The position numbers and the translations under genes were made by a program. From the NCBI RefSeq assembly GCF_000968195.1, contig NZ_FO704550.1, positions 3,596,001 to 3,660,000 on the forward strand: DNA of 64,000 bases, written 5' to 3'. Of the stretch, positions 9,317 through 16,740 are shown piece after piece. Origin of the DNA: Xenorhabdus doucetiae. Lineage in GTDB: Bacteria; Pseudomonadota; Gammaproteobacteria; Enterobacterales; Enterobacteriaceae. The number at the start of each line of letters is the position of its first letter. The stretch's first letter is position 1. Below the pieces are notes generated by a model. The model saw only the letters and a list, made by a program, of their open reading frames with translations. It was not told the DNA's origin and searched no databases.

Positions 9317-10681
9317 ATGAAAAAATTGCTCTCTCTTTTTATCGCTATGAATTTGATAGGCTTTAGTACATCAAGCCATGCAGCCGATCTACTCCAGATT
9401 TATCAGCAGGCGAAAGAAACCAATCCCGAATTACTTAAGGCACAAGCGGATCGCAATTCTGTGGTTGAAAAAATTAATGAGGCGCGCAGTACTTTATTGC
9501 CTCAATTGGGTTTAAGTGCTGGCATTGATTATGGTAAAGGGTTCCGCGATAGCAGAAACAGCGAATCTCATGGCACAAGTGCTGGACTGAAACTAACCCA
9601 GACCATTTTTGATATGGCAAAATGGAATCGACTGAATCAATCGGAGAAAAATGCCGGTATTGCAGATATCAGCTATCAGGCAGCACAACAAAAATTGATT
9701 CTGGACACAGCCCAAGCCTATTTTGACGTTCTGAGTAAAATCGATGCCCTGACCTATACGGAAGCGCAAAAAGCCTCACTGTACCGCCAGTTGGATCAAA
9801 CTACCCAACGCTTTAATGTGGGGCTGGTTGCCATTACTGACGTGCAAAATGCTCGTGCCCAATATGACTCTATTCTGGCACAAGAAGTTTCTGACCGTAA
9901 CAATCTGGAAAATGCGTTGGAAAAACTACGCATGATCACAGGAACTTACTATCCACAATTGGCAGCCTTAAATATTGATCAGTTCAAAACTAAGCTACCT
10001 GAACCAGCTAATACTGTGCTAAAAGAAGCAGAAACCCGTAATCTAAGCTTGTTATCAGCACGTTTAATGCAAGATTTAAGACGCGAACAAATCAAAGAGT
10101 CACAAACCGGCTATATGCCGACTGTTAATCTCAGTGCAAACACGGGTATCAATAATTCCCATACCCGTGGAGCTCAATATTCAAATGAATATACTGGCAG
10201 AAATTCAGTAGAATTATCTTTGAGTTTACCTTTGTTTAACGGCGGAGCCACCTATTCTCAAGTGGAACAAGCAAAATATAATTTTGTCGGTGCCAGCCAA
10301 GACTTAGAAAATACCTATCGCAAGGTGATACAGGAAGTGCATTCTTCCTCTAACAATATCTCTGCCGCTATCAGTAGTGTTGAAGCCAATAAACAGGCTG
10401 TGCTCTCCGCACAAAGTTCACTGGATTCAATGGAAGCCGGTTATCAGGTCGGAACCCGCACTATCGTCGATGTGCTGGAAGCCACAACCAAGCTGTATCA
10501 AGCCAAACAAAACTTATCGAAAGCCCGTTATGATTACCTGCTGGCCCAGTTAAATATTCAGCAAGCCCGTGGCACGCTGAATGAAAACGATTTGATCGCA
10601 TTAAACAAAATGTTGGGGGCACAGATCTCAACCTCTGCCAGCAATATTATTAAAGAGATGAAAACGCCATCAGTTCGCTGA
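9317..10681 (+). CDS. tolC: outer membrane channel protein TolC
   Basis: 454 aa from the ATG at 9317, which has an AAGGA ribosome site a few bases upstream and begins a clear Sec signal peptide (MKKLLSLFIAMNLIGFSTSSHA). An in-frame ATG 40 codons earlier would bury the signal peptide and is unlikely. TolC trimers form the outer membrane exit duct for AcrAB-type efflux pumps and type I secretion. The protein shows the two outer-membrane-factor repeats with long alpha-helical barrel segments, including the repeated NARAQYDSILAQ and EATTKLYQAKQNLSKARYD motifs. It is somewhat shorter than E. coli TolC (493 aa) at the C-terminus. Confidence 0.95.
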   Translation: MKKLLSLFIAMNLIGFSTSSHAADLLQIYQQAKETNPELLKAQADRNSVVEKINEARSTLLPQLGLSAGIDYGKGFRDSRNSESHGTSAGLKLTQTIFDMAKWNRLNQSEKNAGIADISYQAAQQKLILDTAQAYFDVLSKIDALTYTEAQKASLYRQLDQTTQRFNVGLVAITDVQNARAQYDSILAQEVSDRNNLENALEKLRMITGTYYPQLAALNIDQFKTKLPEPANTVLKEAETRNLSLLSARLMQDLRREQIKESQTGYMPTVNLSANTGINNSHTRGAQYSNEYTGRNSVELSLSLPLFNGGATYSQVEQAKYNFVGASQDLENTYRKVIQEVHSSSNNISAAISSVEANKQAVLSAQSSLDSMEAGYQVGTRTIVDVLEATTKLYQAKQNLSKARYDYLLAQLNIQQARGTLNENDLIALNKMLGAQISTSASNIIKEMKTPSVR

Positions 10682-10745
10682 TTTAATGCCCTATCGTTCT
10701 CGTCTGAAAAACGTTATATTAAAAACGCTATACTAATAAAAGAAG

Positions 10746-10775
10746 GCAGCCCGCCGATTGTGTGGGCTGCTTTTT
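10746..10775 (+). terminator. rho-independent terminator of tolC
   Basis: GCAGCCC (10746-10752) pairs with GGGCTGC (10764-10770), followed directly by TTTTT. It sits about 65 bp after the tolC stop. Confidence 0.85.
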
Positions 10776-10868
10776 AGCACATCCTGAGCACCACTCCCAT
10801 TGGGTAAGATAAATGGGGAATGCTCTTAATCTTAATCAGATACCCTCAAGATGGATGCCCCTATGACA

Positions 10869-11540
10869 ATGAAACGGACAAAAGAGATAAACCGCGATTC
10901 TTTCCGCAAAACCTGGCGAAGCTATCGCCTGACACCTGTCGCGCTTGCTGTCAGTGCTGTTTTTATGCTTTCTGCCTGTGAACAGAGCGATGAAACGGTA
11001 TCACTCTATACCAATGCCGATGAGTGCTCTCAGGCGAATCCTTCTCAAAGCGAACAATGCAAGACCGCCTACAACAACGCCCTGAAAGAAGCGGAAAAAA
11101 CCGCACCAAAATATGCGACTCGCGAAGAGTGTGTGGCTGAATTCGGTGAACAGCAATGTACTCAACCCCCTGCTCAGGCAGGCGTCGGTCAGGCTCAGGC
11201 TCAAAACAGCAGCGGCAGTTTCTGGATGCCTTTGATGGCGGGTTATATGATGGGACGCTTAATGGGCGGCAGCTCGGCACCCTCACAACCGCTGTTCACA
11301 TCAAATTCAGCCTCCAGCCCGGCTAACGGCAAATTTGTTGATGCGACCGGTAAAAGCTATGGCCCCGCCACCGCGGGTGGACGCAGCATGACCGTCCCCA
11401 AAACGGCAATGGCGCCAAAACCCGCCACCACAACTACGATTACCCGTGGTGGGTTCGGTGAATCCGTAGCGAAGCAATCTGCCATGCAGCGTTCGTCTGC
11501 CGGCTCAAGTTCCCATTCTTCCCGCTCGATGGGTGGTTAA
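10869..11540 (+). CDS. ygiB: DUF1190 family lipoprotein YgiB
   Basis: 223 aa from MKRTKEINRDSFRKTW, the start conserved in E. coli YgiB; two upstream in-frame ATGs exist, none with a strong ribosome site. A hydrophobic stretch ends in a lipobox-like LSAC (VALAVSAVFMLSAC), and the mature part has conserved cysteines (DECSQ, SEQCKTAY, EECVAEFGEQQC). The centre is Gly/Met rich (MAGYMMGRLMGG) and the C-terminus is Ser/Thr rich and probably disordered. Function is unknown. It precedes ygiC by 6 bp, and the pair is a conserved operon. Confidence 0.9.
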   Translation: MKRTKEINRDSFRKTWRSYRLTPVALAVSAVFMLSACEQSDETVSLYTNADECSQANPSQSEQCKTAYNNALKEAEKTAPKYATREECVAEFGEQQCTQPPAQAGVGQAQAQNSSGSFWMPLMAGYMMGRLMGGSSAPSQPLFTSNSASSPANGKFVDATGKSYGPATAGGRSMTVPKTAMAPKPATTTTITRGGFGESVAKQSAMQRSSAGSSSHSSRSMGG

Positions 11541-11546
11541 TCAAAG

Positions 11547-12707
11547 ATGAAACGCATTAGTATTACCGAGCGCCCGGATTGGCGCGAAAAAGCAACAGAG
11601 TTTGGTTTCAATTTTCACACCATGTACGATCAGCCTTACTGGAGTGAAGAGGCGTATTACCAGTTCACCCTGAACCAGATTGAAGAAATCGAAGAGGCAA
11701 CGGCAGAACTGCACCAAATGTGTTTGCAGGTCGTGGAAAAAGTGGTCGATAGCGAAGCGCTGCTGACCCAATTCCAGATCCCCAAACACTGTTGGGAGTT
11801 TATCCGTTCTTCATGGGTCACCAGCCAACCTTCGCTCTATTCCCGCCTGGATTTAGCCTATGACGGCAAAAATCCGCCCAAGTTGCTGGAAAACAACGCC
11901 GATACGCCAACATCACTGTATGAATCCGCTTTCTTTCAGTGGATCTGGCTGGAAGACCAGATCAATGCAGGCAATCTGCCCGCCCATGCGGATCAATTCA
12001 ACAGCCTGCAAGAAAAGCTGATTGAGCGTTTTGCCCAGTTACGTGAAAGTCATGGATTTGGCCTGCTGCACATGGCCTGCTGTCAGGATAGTGAAGAAGA
12101 TCGTGGCACCATCCAATATTTGCAGGATTGTGCTGCGGAAGCCGGTATCCCGACTGAGTTCCTGTTTATTGAGGATATCGGGCTGGGTGAGAAAGGGCAA
12201 TTTACTGATGTGCAGGATCAGGTGATCAGCAATCTGTTCAAACTGTATCCGTGGGAATTTATGCTGCGGGAAATGTTCTCCACTAAATTGGCTGATGCCG
12301 GTGTCCGTTGGCTGGAGCCTGCATGGAAAAGCATTATTTCCAACAAAGCGCTGCTGCCCATGTTGTGGAAAATGTTCCCCCATCATCCTAACTTGCTGCC
12401 GGCCTATTTTGCGGATGAACGCCCTTCCGACATGAATAGCTATGTCCTTAAGCCGCTGTTCTCCCGTGAAGGTGCCAATATTCGCATTATTGAAAACGGC
12501 CGTGAAGTCGCCAGTGCGGATGGCCCTTATGGGGAAGAAGGCATGATCGTTCAACAGTTCCATGCCTTGCCGAAATTTGAGAATAACTATGCGCTGATCG
12601 GGAGTTGGTTAGTGGATGATCAAGCTGCGGGTATCTGTATCCGTGAAGACCGTGAGTTGATTACCCAAGATCTGTCACGTTTCTACCCGCATATTATTTT
12701 GGATTAA
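11547..12707 (+). CDS. ygiC: glutathionylspermidine synthase-like ATP-grasp protein YgiC
   Basis: 386 aa, exactly the length of E. coli YgiC. It belongs to the ATP-grasp ligase family related to the synthetase half of glutathionylspermidine synthase. Recognisable pieces are PKLLENNADTPTSLYESAFFQW in the N-terminal half, the ATP-grasp block LKPLFSREGANIRI, and the C-terminal IGSWLVDDQAAGICIRED. The substrate of YgiC itself is not established. It follows ygiB at a 6-bp spacing. Confidence 0.9.
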   Translation: MKRISITERPDWREKATEFGFNFHTMYDQPYWSEEAYYQFTLNQIEEIEEATAELHQMCLQVVEKVVDSEALLTQFQIPKHCWEFIRSSWVTSQPSLYSRLDLAYDGKNPPKLLENNADTPTSLYESAFFQWIWLEDQINAGNLPAHADQFNSLQEKLIERFAQLRESHGFGLLHMACCQDSEEDRGTIQYLQDCAAEAGIPTEFLFIEDIGLGEKGQFTDVQDQVISNLFKLYPWEFMLREMFSTKLADAGVRWLEPAWKSIISNKALLPMLWKMFPHHPNLLPAYFADERPSDMNSYVLKPLFSREGANIRIIENGREVASADGPYGEEGMIVQQFHALPKFENNYALIGSWLVDDQAAGICIREDRELITQDLSRFYPHIILD

Positions 12708-12712
12708 TTCAA

Positions 12713-13492
12713 TTAACCAACCTGAATCGATAACATACTTAAGGAGCCGTCTTCAATGCCTTCAACGGGGGTTGAAATCGGCTCTTCTTTATTCCATGTC
12801 CCTATCACATACAATAATGGCAGAAAATGTTCTGGCGTTGGGTTAGACAATTGACCATCTTCCCTGTCCAACGCCTTAAACAGGGGATGAGGATTTTCCC
12901 GGCTGGTCAAACTTTCACGTACAAACTGCTCAAACGAGCATGCCCAGGGAAAAGGTTCTGCCCCCAGTTTTTCGGCCGACAAGTTATGGACAATATTGCC
13001 ACTGCCTATGATTAAGACGCCTTCATCCCGCAATAAAGCTAATTTTTTGCCTATTTCATAATGAAAAGCAGCCGGTTGATTGCGATCCATGCTCAATTGG
13101 ACAACGGGAATATCAGCATCAGGATACATTTTTGCCAATATTCCCCAAGAGCCATGATCCAATCCCCATTGTTCAAAATCCGTCTCGACCGCTATCGCCG
13201 GTTCAAGAATATCCTGTACCAATACCGCCAGCCCCGGAAAACCTTTGGCTGGATACTGTTTTTCATGCAACTCTTGGGGAAAGCGGCCAAAATCGTGGAT
13301 AGTTCTGGGCTGTGCCATCGCCGTCACGGCTGTACCCTTCGTGTACCAGTGCGCAGAAATCACAAGGATCGCCTTTGGTCTGGGTAATTTCTTCCCCAGT
13401 TCAAACCAAGCACGTGAGTAATCGTTATCTTCAATGGCATTCATTGGGCTGCCATGACCAATGAACAGAGCAGGCATTCTCAGGAGACTCAT
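12713..13492 (-). CDS. ygiD: LigB-type extradiol dioxygenase YgiD (4,5-DOPA dioxygenase)
   Basis: 259 aa, class III extradiol ring-cleavage dioxygenase family. Metal-ligand histidines are visible in FIGHGSPMNAI, ISAHWYTKG and GSGNIVHNLS. E. coli YgiD cleaves L-DOPA at the 4,5 position; the natural substrate in this organism is unknown. It is convergent with ygiC, with only 5 bp between the stops. The next plus-strand gene in E. coli, zupT, is absent here. Confidence 0.92.
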   Translation of the reverse strand: MSLLRMPALFIGHGSPMNAIEDNDYSRAWFELGKKLPRPKAILVISAHWYTKGTAVTAMAQPRTIHDFGRFPQELHEKQYPAKGFPGLAVLVQDILEPAIAVETDFEQWGLDHGSWGILAKMYPDADIPVVQLSMDRNQPAAFHYEIGKKLALLRDEGVLIIGSGNIVHNLSAEKLGAEPFPWACSFEQFVRESLTSRENPHPLFKALDREDGQLSNPTPEHFLPLLYVIGTWNKEEPISTPVEGIEDGSLSMLSIQVG

Positions 13493-13632
13493 TTTCGCCC
13501 CTTATTACAGCAAATTGAACATTTCAAATGATGAATTGTGGATGATGATAAAAGAATTATGACAAGATTCAGACCTTCCTTCCTTGAATATCGTCAATCA
13601 AAAAATGATGGAGGGTGTCAGAAATGCTGAAA

Positions 13633-13656
13633 GGCCACAGGGTGTGGGCTGTAGCC
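13633..13656. other. hairpin in the ygiD-ribB spacer
   Basis: GGCCACAG and CTGTAGCC pair with one G-U/mismatch position around an 8-nt loop. It lies downstream of ribB and upstream of ygiD and could be a weak ribB terminator. There is no long T-run. The remaining spacer (13493-13729) shows no gene. Confidence 0.35.
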
Positions 13657-13729
13657 TCTCAAAGTGCATGCGTAGGGTCTCACCGTATTGTGTGATATTT
13701 CAATCGGCAAAAGCGAATGGGAAAGCCCA

Positions 13730-14383
13730 TCAGCTCGCTGCTTTTGCCATTTTTAAGCGATAATCCACCAAATCTTCAATCGTGACGACCGGCATATCAT
13801 ACTGTTGCGCGAATTCAATCACTTGTGGGGCGCGAGCCATTGAACCATCATCATTGGTCAACTCACACAGCACGCCGGCTGGCTTGAAACCCGCCATTCT
13901 GACCAAATCAATGGTCGCCTCAGTATGACCACGACGAGTCAAAACGCCTCCCGATTGCGCACGCAGCGGAAAAACGTGCCCAGGCCGATTGAGATCGCTC
14001 GGTTGCGCATCATCGGCAATGGCAGCCTGAATGGTGGTGATGCGATCTGCCGCAGATACCCCCGTTGTCACGCCTTGCGCCGCTTCGATGGTGATGGTGA
14101 AAGCCGTTTGGTACTGGCTTGAATTGTTTTCTACCATCATGGGCAATTTTAACTGCTGACGGCGCTCTTCGGTCAAACAAAGGCAGACAATACCACTGCC
14201 GTGGCGGATAGTCAGTGCCATTTGCTCGACCGTCATCGTTTCAGCGGCGAAAATCATATCACCTTCATTTTCACGATTTTCGTCATCCAGTACCATCACG
14301 CCCCGACCCGCACGCAAAGCAGCAAGCGCGCGTTCAACACGTTCAAATGGCGTTCCATATGAGGAAAGTAGCGTCTGATTCAT
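13730..14383 (-). CDS. ribB: 3,4-dihydroxy-2-butanone-4-phosphate synthase
   Basis: 217 aa, matching monofunctional enteric RibB. It converts ribulose-5-phosphate to DHBP, the four-carbon precursor of riboflavin. Key blocks are DDENRENEGDMIFAAE (metal and substrate-binding acidic residues), RHGSGIVCLCLTEER, GVSAADRITTIQAA and RPGHVFPLRAQSGGVLTRRGHTEA. The FMN riboswitch in its leader indicates feedback control by flavin. Confidence 0.97.
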   Translation of the reverse strand: MNQTLLSSYGTPFERVERALAALRAGRGVMVLDDENRENEGDMIFAAETMTVEQMALTIRHGSGIVCLCLTEERRQQLKLPMMVENNSSQYQTAFTITIEAAQGVTTGVSAADRITTIQAAIADDAQPSDLNRPGHVFPLRAQSGGVLTRRGHTEATIDLVRMAGFKPAGVLCELTNDDGSMARAPQVIEFAQQYDMPVVTIEDLVDYRLKMAKAAS

Positions 14384-14506
14384 GGTAAAGAAACCTCTTT
14401 AAATGTATGGGTTACCAGAATCAGGGCAATTTTGAGGAGTTCGTGCTGCGCAAAAATACGGCAACAAAAACAACAGACGAGTGCAGGCACTCGATTGATG
14501 CTGTTA

Positions 14507-14688
14507 TTCTCTCCCATCCGGACTATCACCGTCGGCTCCAGAATCACACTGGATCTGCTGACCTCTGTTTTATCCCCGACGATTTCTCTTCAAGGAGAGC
14601 AACAAACAGAGCGCTCGCGGGCTGCATAAAATGATCACGCTATTTTATGTTACCGCCGGTAGGGACTTTCACCCTGCCCTGAGATAAA
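14507..14688 (-). promoter_or_regulatory. FMN riboswitch (RFN element) controlling ribB
   Basis: On the minus strand the leader contains the two conserved RFN ends: TCAGGGCAGGGTGAAAGTCC with CTACCGGCGGTAA (about 14688-14650), and GAGCCGACGGTGATAGTC with CGGATGGGAGAGAATAA (about 14535-14507). These are the universally conserved aptamer segments. The element sits about 120 nt upstream of the ribB start, so FMN probably lowers ribB expression at translation or transcript level. The rest of 14384-14868 holds only the ubiK upstream region. Confidence 0.93.
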
Positions 14689-14868
14689 CGGTTTCACTAT
14701 AGCGTTAATAAACCGCGGGGGCAATCAACAAAATCAAATAGGAAAGCTGGATCTCAATCAGTTATGCTTTCACCATAAGATATTAAAATAGCGTCAATAC
14801 CGTTATGCTATAAAACATTCGCTATAAAACGCGCCATAAAAAATTACGTTATATAAAGGATGATCATC

Positions 14869-15144
14869 ATGCTCGATCCAAAGAAAATTGAACAAATTGC
14901 CCGCCAGCTCCACAACGCCATGCCAAAAGGCGTCAAAGAATTTGGCGATGATGTAGAAAAAAAATTGCGTACCGTTCTGCAATCCCAGTTGAATAAGTTG
15001 GATTTGGTTAACCGCGAAGAATTTGATGTTCAGACCCAAGTCTTGTTGCGCACCCGTGAAAAATTGGCGGCAATGGAACAACGCCTGAATGAGCTGGAAG
15101 CGCGCCTTGAAGATGCAGATAAGAAAACCCAGCAAGCCGAATAG
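14869..15144 (+). CDS. ubiK: ubiquinone biosynthesis accessory factor UbiK (YqiC)
   Basis: 91 aa from MLDPKKIEQIARQLH. The AAGGA at 14856-14860 is correctly spaced for this ATG rather than for the ATG nine bases earlier. UbiK binds UbiJ and lipids and helps organise the Ubi complex in aerobic ubiquinone synthesis. The N-terminal half is amphipathic and the C-terminal half (QVLLRTREKLAAMEQRLNEL) is a coiled coil used for trimerisation, as known for the BMFP family. Confidence 0.92.
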   Translation: MLDPKKIEQIARQLHNAMPKGVKEFGDDVEKKLRTVLQSQLNKLDLVNREEFDVQTQVLLRTREKLAAMEQRLNELEARLEDADKKTQQAE

Positions 15145-15230
15145 CAACAATGATGTGAGAAATTAATGAGAATTGTGTGAGAAGATTGCCGCTATGCTCG
15201 CAAAAAGCATAACGGCATAGGCTGCCGACG

Positions 15231-16655
15231 TTACTGGCGCTGAATGGTTTTGATGATATTGGTGGTTGAAATACCCTCTTCGAAGTTCAATACCTTAACT
15301 TCTCCCCCCGCAGCCCAGACTTCTTCGCTACCGGCGATTTCTGCTGGCTGATAATCCCCACCCTTGACCAAAATATCCGGCAGGATACCTGCGATTAAGC
15401 GCTGTGGTGTATCTTCTTCAAAGGCCACCACCCAATCCACCGATTCCAGCGCCGATAACACGATCATGCGCTGTTCCAGCGGATTCACCGGGCGGGTTTC
15501 CCCTTTCAGGCGCTTGGTGGACGCATCACTATTGACGGCAACAATCAAACGATCACCCAATTTACGCGCGTTAGACAGATAAGAAACATGCCCCGCATGA
15601 AGGATGTCAAAACAACCATTCGTCATGACAATACGTTCACCCCGCTGGCGCGCCTGTGCAACGACGTCTTTCAGCTTGGTTTCACTCATAACGCCAAATC
15701 CAGTTTCTGCACGCCCACGCACGGCATTTTCCAGTTCAACCGACGAAACCGTGGACGTTCCCAGCTTACCCACCACCACACCGGCTGCCGCATTAGCGAG
15801 GTAACAGGCTTCGTTCAGCGGCTTGCCAGCGGCTAATGCCGTTGCCAATACCCCAATCACGGTATCTCCGGCACCGGTAACATCAAACACTTCCTGCGCC
15901 TGAGTCGGCAAATGCAAAGGCGGCTGCCCAACCCGCAATAAGCTCATTCCCCGTTCAGAGCGGGTGATCAACAGCGCTTGCAACTGCAAATCCTGTACCA
16001 GCTTCGTGCCTTTCTGCACTAAATCATCATCATCCTTGCAGTGCCCGACAACCGCCTCAAACTCTGACATATTTGGCGTCAGCAACGTTGCACCGCGATA
16101 GCGGTTAAAATCACTGCCTTTCGGATCGATCAGCACCGGAACATTGGCGGCATTGGCAAGCTGGATCATCGCCTGAATCTGGCTTAACGCACCCTTGGCG
16201 TAATCCGACAGTACCAACGCGCCAATATGAGGCAAGGATTGCTGAATTTTTTCCAGCATCGGCTGGGCATCCACATTCTGGAAACCTTCTTCGAAATCCA
16301 GACGCAGCAATTGCTGATTACGCGATAAGACGCGCAGTTTGGTGATGGTTGGATGCGTTGGGACAGAAACAAAATCACACCGGACTTTCACACTACTCAG
16401 TTTGTCACCCAATGCCCGCGCCGCATCATCAATGCCGGTCAAACCGACCAAATGTGAATTCGCGCCCAAGGAAGCAATATTCATGGCGACGTTAGCGGCT
16501 CCGCCGGGACGCTCTTCTATGGTTTCTACCTTAACCACCGGCACCGGGGCTTCCGGCGAAATGCGGCTGGTTGGGCCGTACCAGTAGCGATCTAACATGA
16601 CATCGCCAACCACTAAAACACCTGCGCGGTGAAAATCAGGGAGTGTTACTTTCAT
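15231..16655 (-). CDS. hldE: bifunctional heptose-7-phosphate kinase / heptose-1-phosphate adenylyltransferase HldE
   Basis: 474 aa from MKVTLPDFHRAGVLVVGDVM; an ATG four codons upstream is less likely. HldE makes ADP-glycero-manno-heptose for the LPS inner core. The N-terminal half is a ribokinase-type sugar kinase (GGAANVAMNIASLG; FDVTGAGDTVIGVLA with the catalytic Asp). The C-terminal half is a nucleotidyltransferase (MTNGCFDILHAGHVSYL with HxGH; GETRPVNPLEQR). Full length, both domains intact. It is followed upstream on the same strand by glnE, the E. coli arrangement. Confidence 0.97.
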   Translation of the reverse strand: MKVTLPDFHRAGVLVVGDVMLDRYWYGPTSRISPEAPVPVVKVETIEERPGGAANVAMNIASLGANSHLVGLTGIDDAARALGDKLSSVKVRCDFVSVPTHPTITKLRVLSRNQQLLRLDFEEGFQNVDAQPMLEKIQQSLPHIGALVLSDYAKGALSQIQAMIQLANAANVPVLIDPKGSDFNRYRGATLLTPNMSEFEAVVGHCKDDDDLVQKGTKLVQDLQLQALLITRSERGMSLLRVGQPPLHLPTQAQEVFDVTGAGDTVIGVLATALAAGKPLNEACYLANAAAGVVVGKLGTSTVSSVELENAVRGRAETGFGVMSETKLKDVVAQARQRGERIVMTNGCFDILHAGHVSYLSNARKLGDRLIVAVNSDASTKRLKGETRPVNPLEQRMIVLSALESVDWVVAFEEDTPQRLIAGILPDILVKGGDYQPAEIAGSEEVWAAGGEVKVLNFEEGISTTNIIKTIQRQ

Positions 16656-16740
16656 CCCATGCTCCAAATATCAGAAATAAACTGTTGCGGATATTACCAT
16701 AACCAAACTCAGTACCCGATCATTGATACACTAAGATCAC